Origin: Acinetobacter sp. WCHAc010034
GTDB taxonomy: Bacteria > Pseudomonadota > Gammaproteobacteria > Pseudomonadales > Moraxellaceae
Assembly: GCF_001696615.3 (NCBI RefSeq)
Contig: NZ_CP032279.1
Location: 3,162,001 to 3,226,000 of the forward strand
Length of the DNA: 64,000 bases
Direction of reading: 5' to 3'
Made by a program: the position numbers and the translations under genes. This document shows, piece by piece, positions 34,901-43,578 of the stretch (positions are counted from its first letter, which is position 1; each line of letters opens with the position of its first letter). The notes under the pieces were generated by a model, which saw only the letters and a program-made list of their open reading frames with translations, was not told the origin of the DNA and did no database searches.

Positions 34901-37696
34901 TCAGAAACCAAGACCGTGACCTCGCGTTCGGGCTTTGGCGTAGGAGGCGGCGTTTGGGGTTCAGAAACTGTAGAAACATCAGATTTTCAAGGGAAAAATA
35001 AGGCCAGCAATTTGAATGCCGGCAGCCTGATCATCGATGCTGGCAGCAAGGCAGTGATTGAAGGCTCGAATATCGGCATCCGTGATAAAGACAGCTTCAG
35101 CATAATCCGCGGCGCAGAGGGTGTGGATATTCTGGATGGCAAAGATGAAGAGCGCCATGAAAAAACCACCACGACCACCGCCTATTTAAAATCGACCAAA
35201 GGCAGCTCAAGCAGCGGCGATCCGATTTATGGCGCGGCGGCGGACAGTTTGGAAAAAGATAAAAAAGGCAATTATCAGGGCAATTCTACGCAGAAATTAT
35301 ACGGCAGCTCAACGGAAGATGAGCCGAATACCGAAGTGAAAGCGTCTGCGGGCGCGAAAGTCACTAAATTGTCGGCCAGCGCGCAGGCTGGCGCTTCCGC
35401 CTCAACAAAAGGCGAGGCGGCGCTGAAAATTTCGGAAAAGACCAAAACTGTTGAAAAAAGCGGTTCCAGCAGCAGTGTCGCTTCAAATATTACATCCGCA
35501 GGCAGCCTAGCCATTGTGTCAGATGGCCTGGTGAATGTCCGCGGTTCAAATGTTGACGTAGACGGGGCGCTGGCGATTGCGGCGAAAGACCTGCTGGTGG
35601 AAGCTGGTAAAAATACTTCCTATACATCACGCGACATGACCCGGACATCTGTCGGCATCTTTGCAGAAGGCGACGCCAATGCGCAGGCCAGCGCGCAAGC
35701 CGGCGTGAAGGCCGGCGTCAATGGCGCCAGCGCCAGTGTCAGTGCCGGCGCCAGCGCTGAAGCCAACGGCACCGTAACCTTTGGCGCCAAGCATGAAAAA
35801 GAATCAGAGTCGGTAAACAGCTTGACGCATCGCAAGTCCAGCTTGAAATCCGGTTCAGATATGCTGATCAAGGTGCAGGATAGCGCAACCTTCCAAGGTG
35901 CAGATGTGCAGGCAGGACAGTGGGATAAGGACGGAAAGCCGATAGGCGCGCCAGCCAGCTTAAGAATTGAAGCCAAAGACATTAAGAATCTGGCTGTTCA
36001 GGACACGCATGATGAAAAACGCTCCAGCTCCAGCAAGCTGGCGGGCATTTATATCAGTGGCAATGCTTCAGCACAGGCCGGCGCGCAAGCGGGCGCATCG
36101 GCTGACGTGACTAATCCAAACCCGCTAAGCGCAGGCGCTTCCGCTTCCGCCAGCGCCTCTGCGGAGGCTGGTGCGGGCCTAAGAACAGCAATACAGAACA
36201 GCGATGAGTCTTACAGCACCGTCACAAATCAAGGCAATGCATTTAAGTCAACCGGAAGCTTTGTGCGGATTGCTGAAAACTCGATTTTGGATCAGGCAAC
36301 GCAAGTGAGCGCGGGCAGCATATATCAAAGCGCCGCCAGCATTAAAGATGAAGCTGTTGCAGACAGCCAGACGTTCCGCAGCAGCAGCCAGTCACATGAA
36401 GCGAGAATTGGCCTGTATGCAGAAGCGGGCGTCAGCGCCGGCGTTTCGGCACAAGCCAGTTTAGGCGCAACGGCAGCGGCCGGCGCAGGAAAGCAGGCGA
36501 GCGGGGCAACTGAACGCGACCCGGCATCCGGCAGCAGCAAGCCCGGGCCTAAGCTGGCGGTGGGCATTTCAGCGCAGTACAGTTCGGAATCTTCCGCGGC
36601 GAACAGCAAAGATACGCAGGCAAGAAGCTCATCTTTTGTATCTTCCGGCGATATTACCTCTATTTCCAGCGGTGAAACGCAGCTGAACGGCACCCAGTTT
36701 TCTTCCGGCGGCGGCATAAATTTAGCAGCGTCGAAACTTGCTTACAACGCGGTTCATGATACGCATGAATCGGATTCATCCAGCAGAAGCATTGATGTCA
36801 ATGCCAAAGTCGGCATTGATATTAAAGGCACGCCGGATGTAGAAGCGGGCGCGGCTTATAGCCAAAATAAATCTAAGGCCAGTTCGTCTACTGCAGTTGC
36901 TGGAGGGCTGAACGCCGCAGGAAATATCAATATTGCAGCGAATGACGGCGCGAGTTTTGAAGGAACGCAATTCAGCAGCGGAAATGCGGTAACGGTGCAG
37001 TCCGGCAATACGGAATTTAAGGTTGCGGAAAGCACCAGCAGCCGCAGTTCGACAGGCTTTAATGTCGGCGCCAGCTTTGAAAACGCCCAAAAAAGCACAA
37101 AAGCGCATGAGAATGTGCAGCGGCAAGTGACAGGCAATAATGCGTCTGGCCCCGCCAATGATGTCCGGCAGGCAGGCGGCGTTTCAGCAGGGTTTGATAT
37201 TGAAAAGTCGAATAAAACGGCATATACAGGTTCAGTGATTACGGCTAAGCAATTCCAGATTGTCAGCCCGCCAAATGCTCTGGAGGGCGCTCCGGCAGTG
37301 ACACCGGCAGCGACGATGGAAAATGTAAAATTTCAGTCTTTAGCAGTGGATAGCAAAGGGAAGCCTATTGAGGACGCGTCCATTAATCAAACCAATACAT
37401 CTCTAGTCAAGGTCACTGAGAAGACTAAAAAAGATCAGAAGTCCGGTTTTGAGCTGGGCGGGCAAGGCAGCATAGACAGCGGCGATTTAAGGCAAATCCG
37501 CACGATTAAGGATGCATATGCAGGAACGGGTACGGCGGGGCAAACGCGGCAGTCCACAGAAACTTTAACCCTGAATGATCCGAATAACTCGGAGCATTCC
37601 AGCCAGAAGACCATTTCTGTGAACATGAAAGACGCAATTGGCGGCAAGGTAACCAGCATTATCAATGCATTGAAGCCGGCGCCGACAGTGCCTTAA
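28943..37696 (+). CDS. two-partner secretion exoprotein (TpsA, filamentous hemagglutinin family)
   Basis: The 2917-residue secreted protein begins with an extended type V signal peptide (MNHIYKTIWNKAKNAFDVVA). The TPS secretion domain follows at about residues 65-260, with ARVILNEV, ANPYGITCAGCGFINT (NPYG motif) and the usual LTTG stretch. A beta-helical repeat region spans about 300-1280. An AT-rich segment codes about residues 1340-1590. Hemagglutinin repeats rich in Ser, Thr and Gly fill the rest. Four Ala/Ser/Gly-rich cassettes (AGASASAQAG-like) lie between residues 2130 and 2530. The C terminus (NALKPAPTVP) has no VENN motif or toxin-like tail and no immunity gene follows, so it looks like an adhesin rather than CdiA. 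AAAGGATAAG supports the start. Confidence 0.93.
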   Translation: MNHIYKTIWNKAKNAFDVVAENVGAKGKQTSGSKGKSAGSSEETSHFLAVLTPVAAMLFVQAAFANVTVDGSNTQVHNANNGVQVIDIATANAAGISHNRYLNYNVDKAGQVLNNAAQTPGQLTAMTELAGKIMTNANLNASARVILNEVTGASRSALNGHIEVAGARADVIIANPYGITCAGCGFINTDQATLTTGTPKFNADGSIANFNITQGNIAVSGAGLAADGASLLRLLSRSLNVDGQINAQNLQAVAGAHQYDYATGKTAALAGTGAAAQYAIDSTQLGGIYANRISLIATEQGVGVRMAGDAAASAADFTLNAAGEIELKNKISAKQKISIQNHSAQQQSLNIDGALTAANIALGQAGQRNLNVKLNHGTLYAENTIDVQSHSLTAQDAKIQAKSDLNLSSAASASLQGSHIDAGNLSLKGGQLTANGTQLSAAQEITLQSEQDLILTDTQAAANNIAVQAASGSLTLDAVKLKAAQQLSLKADKMAVNAETSALNTQIQAQGKLTLGQNAALISQNKTSIAAADADVLGALYSGDAEINIAGSLSSGAGALVSVQNSNAVNAQNMNLNGTWEAADLSFKAGSLLRQEGNLYALNNLRLDASALDLHGKSAAGKQLAAHALQNLTVNRQAQLLSSERMDLSAQDIQLDGKAAAENAVTVTAGNNLNTGKDSAIQSNGTLSLKSETADVNLQGATYADEQRISAQNAIHLAESASAITAGRLSLAAQALHNTGKISTQAATDANLKRLQNQGQIVSGQFKLSSLDSLKNSGAIISDQDLSIAALQLENAKGAQIASNQSLAIHLSGQSLNNEGSLSALNQLSVNAQQANVVNSGQLAAGLQLQLDAQQFINNAAVNADKVQVTAAEIKNTANISGSTVDLKANKNSAGSLENSGEIFAADLIDLSASQDIANSGKIYTVNPQQAGAVSLTAQQIQNRPAGIVSTNTLQLKADRIANDGQISADDAVISANQLQKTALSNTGKAANNAGIYIYKSLQAQNLGALNNAGDLYVNLNGAQDASLIQAESLNNANGAYLFLGNHANFSQQGGKAVNRGEIYVQGLDALADTQISFADLDNAGGILNIDWAKLNFANSFNNTGKLNALNDAEIKAGNLKNAGEINLYNSSIAAVNLENNNAIKASGTAKIQASNAIQNNKLIHAKGDLYLDAKTLKNAEKSGIIALNNLNLNTVLTGKNAFENSGDIYAANILTIGNAQAKQTDVWNKMNANMAQVSGGNLQAGKGLTVYGHNFINNYNVLANAGDIQLVLSGKFENERTYYGHKINITETWKTPQMYLTSDNDWGDESFNDSASNTIIYTTQVAIKGGGDDGVQGSIVTETWKKSTDVQAGAERDYNTIKNYLNGDIGQAKIGANNGNIIINYADDSKNIGGKIYAAGNGAGLVNINGTNNFTNQSLDLYRDQVFELKYLLLTDHSNRAGAVVSLDSKNPGKIQLDNIDDDGDFNRSNNYIDAIKGLSGIYYSYQDSNTAKYTTVTDRADDDYTVTYNVKNVIDAIRNKVKLDGFKALLPKNVQTDTAQSKATVTGNTVYIKAKNLTNESESNLNHLALNNDKKLCQNLGLTCQIEQQAADKKANADAPDSAADADAPKKQVDSTKYTEDVRIQPVQPIAQVPALDLTLPVSDYGQYVAVKDPKAKYLVESNPLYGENSNVIGSDYLQNKLGINPDAVMKRLGDNGYEMNLVRQQLISSLGTAVLYANSSMSDQMQKLFDQAADLSASSKLEYGKALTESQISSLDKDIVWMVAKEVAGQKVLVPQVYLSKATIDSISSSGAVIAGKNLTYLEVDALDNKNAAIRGGNIVVDAKKDINNIGAQIKGGNVFLTSKEGSINNITQVHTAGSDADRKTSIGAVSSIVSDGALVLDAAKDINNIGAKLKAGGAAALKAGENINILSIQDSEASSQKIKNGRSTTSTVTNMGSVIEAGGNLILDSGKDTVIKGSDATAGGVLYAKTGGDFKLLADQDTSETKTVTSRSGFGVGGGVWGSETVETSDFQGKNKASNLNAGSLIIDAGSKAVIEGSNIGIRDKDSFSIIRGAEGVDILDGKDEERHEKTTTTTAYLKSTKGSSSSGDPIYGAAADSLEKDKKGNYQGNSTQKLYGSSTEDEPNTEVKASAGAKVTKLSASAQAGASASTKGEAALKISEKTKTVEKSGSSSSVASNITSAGSLAIVSDGLVNVRGSNVDVDGALAIAAKDLLVEAGKNTSYTSRDMTRTSVGIFAEGDANAQASAQAGVKAGVNGASASVSAGASAEANGTVTFGAKHEKESESVNSLTHRKSSLKSGSDMLIKVQDSATFQGADVQAGQWDKDGKPIGAPASLRIEAKDIKNLAVQDTHDEKRSSSSKLAGIYISGNASAQAGAQAGASADVTNPNPLSAGASASASASAEAGAGLRTAIQNSDESYSTVTNQGNAFKSTGSFVRIAENSILDQATQVSAGSIYQSAASIKDEAVADSQTFRSSSQSHEARIGLYAEAGVSAGVSAQASLGATAAAGAGKQASGATERDPASGSSKPGPKLAVGISAQYSSESSAANSKDTQARSSSFVSSGDITSISSGETQLNGTQFSSGGGINLAASKLAYNAVHDTHESDSSSRSIDVNAKVGIDIKGTPDVEAGAAYSQNKSKASSSTAVAGGLNAAGNINIAANDGASFEGTQFSSGNAVTVQSGNTEFKVAESTSSRSSTGFNVGASFENAQKSTKAHENVQRQVTGNNASGPANDVRQAGGVSAGFDIEKSNKTAYTGSVITAKQFQIVSPPNALEGAPAVTPAATMENVKFQSLAVDSKGKPIEDASINQTNTSLVKVTEKTKKDQKSGFELGGQGSIDSGDLRQIRTIKDAYAGTGTAGQTRQSTETLTLNDPNNSEHSSQKTISVNMKDAIGGKVTSIINALKPAPTVP
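32960..33720 (+). other. AT-rich module inside the TpsA gene
   Basis: Within the GC-rich tpsA gene, this stretch is distinctly AT-rich and its codon use shifts (many AAT, ATT, AAA). The encoded segment is rich in Asp, Asn and Tyr (NNYIDAIKGLSGIYYSYQDS) and lacks the regular beta-helix pattern of its flanks. The reading frame is continuous. It looks like a domain exchanged by recombination. Confidence 0.55.
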
Positions 37697-37726
37697 GGGC
37701 TGCGGCATTGCCCGGCTGAACAGCAG

Positions 37727-37757
37727 GCGGCGCAGAATTTTCTGCGCCGCTTTATTT
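37727..37757 (+). terminator. terminator of the two-partner secretion operon
   Basis: GCGGCGCAGA pairs with TCTGCGCCGC around a short loop, followed by TTTATTT. It starts 31 bases after the TpsA stop. Confidence 0.8.
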
Positions 37758-38026
37758 CATGAATTTTCCTCGATATTTTGAGTAGAATTTGAGCGCAAGC
37801 ATGATTTTTAGCTGCAGATAAGCAGGCTTTCTGCCCAGTTATGAGCATTTTAAATAAAAAGCGCTGCTTTATTGGCATTAAAAAGCGATGAAATCAGATG
37901 AAAGATATTTGATTTAACCGAAACATATGCTAATAAGTAAGAGTGATTTTTATTTCAGAATCGCAATATTTCAGGATGAAATATTAAGGAAGCGTTTTTA
38001 TAAAATTAAACAGGAGTTTGAATAAT
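37758..38026. other. intergenic stretch before the small CxxC gene
   Basis: AT-rich sequence without a supported gene or RNA. The promoter for the 35-residue gene at 38027 presumably lies here, near a TAATAAGTAAGAGT tract at 37931-37944. Confidence 0.35.
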
Positions 38027-38134
38027 ATGCTTCAATTATTTAGAAAAATTTTCTGCATGCACATTTATGAGTATGAACAAATGGAAGAGATTGGAGCACA
38101 CAAGGAATGCCGGAAATGCGGCGTGACAAAATGA
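38027..38134 (+). CDS. 35-residue CxxC small protein
   Basis: The ATG at 38027 follows AGGAG with 10-base spacing, and a strong terminator sits just after the stop. The product begins MLQLFRKIFCMHIYEYEQ and ends KECRKCGVTK. One Cys-His pair near residue 10 and a C-x-x-C at residues 28-31 could bind zinc, similar to small DUF1660-type phage or bacterial proteins. It is a single-gene transcription unit by all visible signals. Function is unknown. Confidence 0.7.
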   Translation: MLQLFRKIFCMHIYEYEQMEEIGAHKECRKCGVTK

Positions 38135-38136
38135 TG

Positions 38137-38167
38137 AAAAAGTGAGCGCAAGCTCACTTTTTATTTG
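38137..38167 (+). terminator. terminator after the 35-residue gene
   Basis: AAAAAGTGAGC pairs perfectly with GCTCACTTTTT around the stable GCAA tetraloop and ends in TTTATTT. It starts three bases after the stop codon. Confidence 0.9.
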
Positions 38168-38231
38168 AGCTTCCGGCTTTAGCGCAAAGCGGTTAAAATA
38201 GCGCGGATTATTTTTCTTATGCTGAATGCTC

Positions 38232-38459
38232 ATGTCTAAAAACTTTCAGGCGGATACCTATATCGTCGATGACCGGCTGCAGGACACTTTAGCCTGGCTC
38301 TGCCATCATCAGGACAGCTTTGATTCATTCAGCTATGACGCCATTCGGAAGGAGCTGGTGGTGCATCATGCCAACGGTCAGGACACCATTATGGCGGGGG
38401 ATTACCTGAACGCCAGTTACGGCCTGCTGATTACGGCGCATAATTTTGCCAAGCCTTAA
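38232..38459 (+). CDS. conserved hypothetical small protein
   Basis: The 75-residue product (MSKNFQADTYIVDDRLQDTL at its start) is acidic, has no membrane segment and ends AHNFAKP. Composition and codon use fit the neighbours, so it is probably real although the ribosome-binding site is weak. An ATG at 38226 is equally in frame. Family and function are not recognised. It faces the ATPase gene tail to tail, 60 bases away. Confidence 0.6.
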   Translation: MSKNFQADTYIVDDRLQDTLAWLCHHQDSFDSFSYDAIRKELVVHHANGQDTIMAGDYLNASYGLLITAHNFAKP

Positions 38460-38519
38460 TTTATTCAAAATAGAACAGGCTGCTCAGGTCAGGCGCAGCC
38501 GAGGTTAAATCCGTTCCGC

Positions 38520-39617
38520 CTAGGCAAGCTGAACCGCAATGCTTTCACCGGCTTGCTGATCCAGCTGAAAATGGCTGACCGCGCAATAGCCTTTAATCAT
38601 TTCCGCCAGCGCCAGCGAATGGCTGGTCACCCACAGCTGGGTATAGCGGCTGGCTTCCGCAATCAGCATTGCTAAAGCTGGCAATAAATCGGGATGTAGG
38701 CTGTTTTCCGGCTCATTCAGCGCCATGAATTTCGGCGGTCTTGGACTCAGCAGCGCCACCGCCAGGCATAGGAAGCGCAGCGTGCCGTCAGAAAACTCCG
38801 CGCTTTCCAGCGCGCGCAAAATGCCTTCACGCTTCATCATCATCTGAAAGCGCCCGCCCAGCTCCTCAACATAAAAATGGCTGTTGGGAAAAGCCTGCTC
38901 CAGCACGGCAAATAAAGTTTCAGTCTGCCCGCGCTCACGCAGGGTTTCAAAGGCGGCAGCCAGATTTGCCCCGTCATGCGCCAGCACCGGCGAGCGTATG
39001 CCGACCTGCGGCGTGCGCATGGCGGAGCGGGCGCTGCCCGAAAATTCATGATAAAAGCGCCAGCCTTTCATTGCCTCGCGCACCTGAGAAACTTCCGGAT
39101 ACAAATGCGGGTCGGACAGCTGCCCAAATAGCGAGTCTTCCTGCGTCAGTGACGCCGGGTAAGCCATCCGTTCGCCATCGGCATTTTTCAGGAAGGCCGC
39201 CTGATTTAGGCGCTCCATCAGCATGCTGGCCGGCCGGCGCTGATAGCCGCTCAGCCACAGCGCTTCTTTCTTCACTAAAGGGTCGAGCGCAAACAGGCTG
39301 ATCAGCGGCTCAGGAAAGCCGATTTCCAGCTGATATTCATAATGCTCCATTTCCGCCGACAGGATCATCCGCTTGTGCGCTTTCTTCAGGTCGCCATAAC
39401 GCTGCCCGCCGGCCCACATGACTTTCTGCATGCCGCCTTCTTCCGCAATGGCTGCGGACAGGCGCCCGCTGGCGGCTTCATGCAGCAGGCGCAGCGCCTT
39501 GTACAGATTTGACTTGCCGGAGCCGTTTGGCCCGCTGATGATATTCAGCTGCGATAAAGGAAGGCAGATATTCCTGACTGAGCGGAAGCCTTGGATTGAA
39601 ACGGAACGTATGGCCAT
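38520..39617 (-). CDS. RecF/OLD-like AAA ATPase
   Basis: The 365-residue protein has an N-terminal P-loop (IISGPNGSGKSNLYKALR, about residues 27-44) preceded by IQGFRSVRN, typical of SMC/RecF-type AAA_21 ATPases. It also has a C-terminal Walker B-like segment (FMALNEPENSLHPDLLPAL) and an H-loop (WVTSHSLAL). GAGAGGAAA supports the ATG at 39617. Such stand-alone ATPases occur in DNA repair and in defence systems, but no TOPRIM or nuclease partner is adjacent. Its cellular role is undetermined. Confidence 0.8.
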   Translation of the reverse strand: MAIRSVSIQGFRSVRNICLPLSQLNIISGPNGSGKSNLYKALRLLHEAASGRLSAAIAEEGGMQKVMWAGGQRYGDLKKAHKRMILSAEMEHYEYQLEIGFPEPLISLFALDPLVKKEALWLSGYQRRPASMLMERLNQAAFLKNADGERMAYPASLTQEDSLFGQLSDPHLYPEVSQVREAMKGWRFYHEFSGSARSAMRTPQVGIRSPVLAHDGANLAAAFETLRERGQTETLFAVLEQAFPNSHFYVEELGGRFQMMMKREGILRALESAEFSDGTLRFLCLAVALLSPRPPKFMALNEPENSLHPDLLPALAMLIAEASRYTQLWVTSHSLALAEMIKGYCAVSHFQLDQQAGESIAVQLA

Positions 39618-39683
39618 AATTTCCTCTCAGGCGGCTGGGCGTTTTGGCTTGGGCGGATTGTCGCTTATTTTTACCGCATCAGA

Positions 39684-39715
39684 AAAAAGCCTGCAAGCGG
39701 AGGCTTGCAGGCTTT
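39684..39715 (-). terminator. terminator of sthA
   Basis: Read on the minus strand, AAAGCCTGCAAGC pairs with GCTTGCAGGCTTT around a four-base loop and runs into six T residues. It ends 26 bases after the sthA stop and separates sthA from the downstream ATPase gene. Confidence 0.85.
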
Positions 39716-39740
39716 CATCATAGCTAGGCTGGAAAACCGC

Positions 39741-41156
39741 TTAGAACAGGCGGTTCATGCCGTTCAAGGTCGCAACGCGGTAGGCTTCCGCCATGGTTGG
39801 ATAGTTGAAGGTGGTTTCCACAAAATACTTGATGGTATTTTTAGGGCTGTTCATCACCGCTTGGCCAATGTGGATAATTTCAGCCGCGTTGTTGCCGAAG
39901 CAGTGCACGCCCAAAATTTCCAAAGTGTCGCGGTGGAAAAGAATCTTCAGTTCGCCAACGGTGTCGCCGGTAATCTGCGCGCGCGCCAGATGGCGGAAGG
40001 ACGCTTGGCCAACTTCATAAGGAATTTTTTCTTCGGTCAGCTGCTGTTCAGTTTTGCCGATAGAAGAAATTTCCGGAATGGTATAAATGCCTGTCGGAAT
40101 ATCCGTCACTGGCGCAACGTCCTGTTCGCCGCTCATGTTGGCGCCCGCGCAGCGCCCCTGGTCATAGGCAGCCGAGGCCAGTGACGGCCAGCCGATGACA
40201 TCGCCGGCGGCATAGATGTTTTCAACTTCAGTCTGATACTGGTCATTGACAGCCAGCTGGCCGCGGCTGTTCGGCTTCAGGCCGATGTTCTCCAGGCCCA
40301 GTCCGTCGGTGTTGCCTGAACGGCCGTTGCACCACAGAATCGCGTCGGCTTTAATCTTTTTGCCGCTTTGCAAATGCATGACCACATGATCATCGTGCGT
40401 TTCCAGATGGTCAATCTGCTCATTATGGCGGATCAGTACGCCTTGCTCGCGCAAGTGGTAAGACAGGGCATCTGAAATTTCATCATCCAGATAGCTGAGC
40501 AGCTTCGGCTGGGTATTGATCAAATCAACTTTGTGATCCAGGCCGATAAAAATAGAGGCATATTCGCAGCCGATGACGCCCGCGCCGTAAATGATGATTT
40601 TTTTGATTGAAAAGTCCAGATCCAGAATTTTGTCTGAATCAAAAACCCGCGGATGGTTGAAGTCCAGAATGTCCGGGCGGTACGGGCGCGAACCGGTCGC
40701 AATCACCAGCTGCTTGAACACAATTGTTTCGGTAAAGCCGTCTTCGCTGAACACCAGAATTGTATTTTTGTCCTGCACATAGGCGCGGCCGTGGTAAATA
40801 TCAATTTTATTGCGGTCATAAAAGCGTGAATGCGTGTCGACTTGCAGCTGAATCACTTTATGCGCGTTGCGGAGCACTTGCTTCATGGTGAACTGTTTCC
40901 ATTCACCGACTTTCTGGAACATTGGATCACGCTGATAGCGGATGATGCTGGATACTGTCTGACGCAGCGCCTTGCTTGGGATGGTGCCGACGTGCGTGCA
41001 GTTGCCGCCAAGCTGATCGCGCATATCCACAATCGCAACACGTTTTCCGGATTTAGCAAGTTTCATCGCCGCGCCTTCACCCGCAGGGCCTGAACCGAGA
41101 ACTACCGCATCGTACTTAACGAAAGTCCCACTAACGACCTCTTTCTTACGTGGCAT
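39741..41156 (-). CDS. sthA: soluble pyridine nucleotide transhydrogenase
   Basis: The 471-residue flavoprotein interconverts NADPH and NADH in the cytoplasm. It has the FAD-binding [15 protein letters not shown] near the N terminus, an NAD(P)-binding [15 protein letters not shown] (about residue 183), [15 protein letters not shown] and a C-terminal dimerisation domain. The redox-site region reads [13 protein letters not shown]: only the first cysteine of the disulfide pair of related reductases remains, which is diagnostic of SthA. AAGGAG precedes the start. Divergent from lipA. Confidence 0.96.
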   Translation of the reverse strand: MPRKKEVVSGTFVKYDAVVLGSGPAGEGAAMKLAKSGKRVAIVDMRDQLGGNCTHVGTIPSKALRQTVSSIIRYQRDPMFQKVGEWKQFTMKQVLRNAHKVIQLQVDTHSRFYDRNKIDIYHGRAYVQDKNTILVFSEDGFTETIVFKQLVIATGSRPYRPDILDFNHPRVFDSDKILDLDFSIKKIIIYGAGVIGCEYASIFIGLDHKVDLINTQPKLLSYLDDEISDALSYHLREQGVLIRHNEQIDHLETHDDHVVMHLQSGKKIKADAILWCNGRSGNTDGLGLENIGLKPNSRGQLAVNDQYQTEVENIYAAGDVIGWPSLASAAYDQGRCAGANMSGEQDVAPVTDIPTGIYTIPEISSIGKTEQQLTEEKIPYEVGQASFRHLARAQITGDTVGELKILFHRDTLEILGVHCFGNNAAEIIHIGQAVMNSPKNTIKYFVETTFNYPTMAEAYRVATLNGMNRLF

Positions 41157-41365
41157 TCAACGCTCCTTCAAAATAATTTTTCATTTATCTTGCGGGTATT
41201 ATGACTCAATTAACCGCAATTTGCTGTATTTAGCTCACATATATTAAGTGATGGCCCCATTTAGTAAATGAATAGTATTTTTGCCCTATCATTTTGCATT
41301 TCCGCTATAATAAAGATGCTATTTTTTTAGAATATCTCCCCGTCAAAACAGTGGAAAAGTTGAAT

Positions 41366-42379
41366 ATGTCTGAAAACCGTAAACCAGAACAGGGTGTCAA
41401 ACTGCGCGGCGCAGAAAAAGTCGCCCGTATTCCTGTAAAAGTTATCCCTACGGTTGAAGCGCCACGCAAGCCGGACTGGATTCGGGTGAAAATGGCGGCG
41501 CCGGATGAAGTGCAGCGCATTAAAACCACCTTGCGCGAGCAAAAGCTGCATACCGTCTGCGAAGAGGCTGCCTGCCCGAACCTGCCTGAATGCTTCGGCG
41601 GCGGCACGGCGACATTTATGATCATGGGCGATATCTGCACCCGGCGCTGCCCGTTCTGCGATGTGGCCCACGGCCGTCCAAACGCGCTCGATCAGGATGA
41701 ACCGCGCCACATGGCGGAAACTATTGCCAATTTAGGCTTGAAATATGCGGTTATTACATCGGTAGACCGCGATGACCTGCTGGACGGCGGCGCGCAGCAC
41801 TTTGTGGACTGCATTAAAGAAGCGCGCGGCCTCAGCCCTAAAACCCTGCTGGAAATTCTGGTGCCGGATTTCCGCGGCCGCATGGACATTGCGCTGCGCA
41901 TTATGACCGAGTGCCCGCCGGATGTGTTCAACCACAATATTGAAACCGTGCCGCGCCTGTATAAAGCCATGCGTCCGGGTTCTGATTATCAGCATTCTTT
42001 GAATCTGCTGAAAATGTTTAAAGAATACTGTCCGGATGTTCCAACTAAATGCGGCTTAATGGTCGGCATTGGTGAAACGGAAGAAGAAGTGCTTGCGCTG
42101 CTGGATGACTTGAGAGCGCATGATGTTGATTATGTGACCATTGGCCAGTACCTGCAGCCGTCTAAAGAGCATGCGCCGATTGACCGCTTTGTAACCCCGG
42201 AAGAGTTTGAGCGCTATACTGCGCACGGCCAGAAGCTGGGCTTTAAAAATATTTGGGCGGCGCCGATGGTGCGTTCAAGCTACTTTGCTGACCGTCAGTA
42301 TTACGGCGAGCCTGTGCCGATGGTGCGCCGCAAAACTGATCCGGCCAAAAAGATTGCCGTGCAAACGATTGAAGCTTAA
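41366..42379 (+). CDS. lipA: lipoyl synthase
   Basis: The 337-residue radical-SAM enzyme inserts two sulfurs into octanoyl groups on lipoate-dependent proteins. It has the auxiliary-cluster motif [12 protein letters not shown], the radical-SAM motif CTRRCPFC, and the C-terminal RSSY serine ligand (MVRSSYFA). The ATG at 41366 follows GGAAAAG; the longer frame from 41294 is unlikely. A strong terminator follows. It faces bioB tail to tail. Confidence 0.97.
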   Translation: MSENRKPEQGVKLRGAEKVARIPVKVIPTVEAPRKPDWIRVKMAAPDEVQRIKTTLREQKLHTVCEEAACPNLPECFGGGTATFMIMGDICTRRCPFCDVAHGRPNALDQDEPRHMAETIANLGLKYAVITSVDRDDLLDGGAQHFVDCIKEARGLSPKTLLEILVPDFRGRMDIALRIMTECPPDVFNHNIETVPRLYKAMRPGSDYQHSLNLLKMFKEYCPDVPTKCGLMVGIGETEEEVLALLDDLRAHDVDYVTIGQYLQPSKEHAPIDRFVTPEEFERYTAHGQKLGFKNIWAAPMVRSSYFADRQYYGEPVPMVRRKTDPAKKIAVQTIEA

Positions 42380-42391
42380 TGCTTAAATGAT

Positions 42392-42424
42392 AAAAAGCCC
42401 CGCGTGAATGCGGGGCTTTTTTTA
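42392..42424. terminator. bidirectional terminator between lipA and bioB
   Basis: AAAAAGCCCCGC pairs with GCGGGGCTTTTT and is flanked by A and T runs on both sides, so it can stop lipA transcripts and convergent bioB transcripts. Confidence 0.9.
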
Positions 42425-42439
42425 TGCCGGCAGTAGCAG

Positions 42440-43429
42440 TCAGCTGGCCATGGCATCGATAGAAAGCTGCGCGGCATTCGGCTTGGCTTTTTCAGCAACC
42501 AGTCCTAATTTCTGGAACAGCTGCTTGTCTTTGCCTTCGCCGGCATTTGGCGTGGTCAGCAATTTTTCGCCGGAGAACAGCGAGTTTGCGCCCGCCATAA
42601 AGGCCAGCGCCTGATCTGAGTCAGACAGCGATTCACGGCCGGCAGACAGGCGGATATAGCTGTGCGGCATGATGATGCGCGCAACGGCAATGGTGCGGAT
42701 CCATTCGGTGACATCCAGCTTTTCCACATCCGCCAGCGGCGTGCCGTCAATCGGCACCAGCATGTTGATTGGCACAGATTCCGGGTGAATCGGCAAAGTC
42801 GCCAGTTCCTGCAGCAGGCCGATGCGGTCTTGGCGGTTTTCGCCAAGGCCGACAATGCCGCCGCTGCAGACTTTCATGCCGGCTTGGCGGACATGATCAA
42901 GCGTATTCAGGCGGTCATCAAAAGTGCGGGTGCTGATGATGTGCGAATAATATTCGCGGGAAGTGTCCAGATTGTGGTTGTAGTAATCCAGGCCGGCGTC
43001 TTTCAGGCGCTCCGCCTGCGACTGATTCAGCATGCCTAAAGTCATGCAGGTTTCTAAGCCCAGCGCTTTGACTTCGCGCACCATTTCCAGCACATAAGGC
43101 ATATCGCGCTCATGTGGATTGCGCCAGGCGGCGCCCATGCAGAAGCGTGAAGAGCCTGATTCTAAGGCTTCTTTTGCTTCTGAGATGACTTTATCAACAG
43201 CAATGCGCTTTTCCGCTTCAAGGTTGGAATCGTAGCGCGCCGACTGCGAGCAGTATTTGCAGTCTTCCGGGCATTTGCCGGTTTTAATTGACAGCAGCGT
43301 GCTGACCTGAATGGTATTGGCGGTAAAATGCTCGCGGTGCACGCGCTGCGCTTCAAAAACTAAATCCAAAAAAGGCTGTTCGTATAGGGCCTGAATCTCT
43401 TCGCGCGTCCAGTCATTACGTAAAGTCAT
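42440..43429 (-). CDS. bioB: biotin synthase
   Basis: The 329-residue radical-SAM enzyme makes biotin from dethiobiotin. The radical-SAM motif is CPEDCKYC (about residues 48-55); [10 protein letters not shown] and SAGRESLSD are also conserved. The start at 43429 ([13 protein letters not shown]) has GGAAG upstream; three earlier ATG codons up to 43447 have no better signal. No other biotin gene lies in the window. Confidence 0.96.
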   Translation of the reverse strand: MTLRNDWTREEIQALYEQPFLDLVFEAQRVHREHFTANTIQVSTLLSIKTGKCPEDCKYCSQSARYDSNLEAEKRIAVDKVISEAKEALESGSSRFCMGAAWRNPHERDMPYVLEMVREVKALGLETCMTLGMLNQSQAERLKDAGLDYYNHNLDTSREYYSHIISTRTFDDRLNTLDHVRQAGMKVCSGGIVGLGENRQDRIGLLQELATLPIHPESVPINMLVPIDGTPLADVEKLDVTEWIRTIAVARIIMPHSYIRLSAGRESLSDSDQALAFMAGANSLFSGEKLLTTPNAGEGKDKQLFQKLGLVAEKAKPNAAQLSIDAMAS

Positions 43430-43578
43430 GATTGCTTCCATCATCATTGTTGTTTCATGCTATTTATCATACAGAAATCATGGCAAAGCCAAAGGCATAA
43501 AATGTCAATTTTGATAGTATCTCTCGATTAAAGCCCTAAATGATTTAAAAATATAAGATCGTAATTTAGCTGCAAACT

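Noticed and set aside
28943..37696. CRISPR array or tandem DNA repeats within the TpsA gene
   Set aside because: The repetition is at protein level (beta-helix and low-complexity cassettes); no regular direct repeat/spacer pattern exists at the DNA level.
37000..38500. CdiA/CdiI contact-dependent inhibition system
   Set aside because: No VENN motif, no toxin-like C terminus and no immunity gene; a terminator follows the exoprotein gene directly.
38520..39617. Defence-system ATPase
   Set aside because: The fold fits OLD/RecF-type ATPases used in defence, but no partner gene is adjacent and the neighbourhood is housekeeping.
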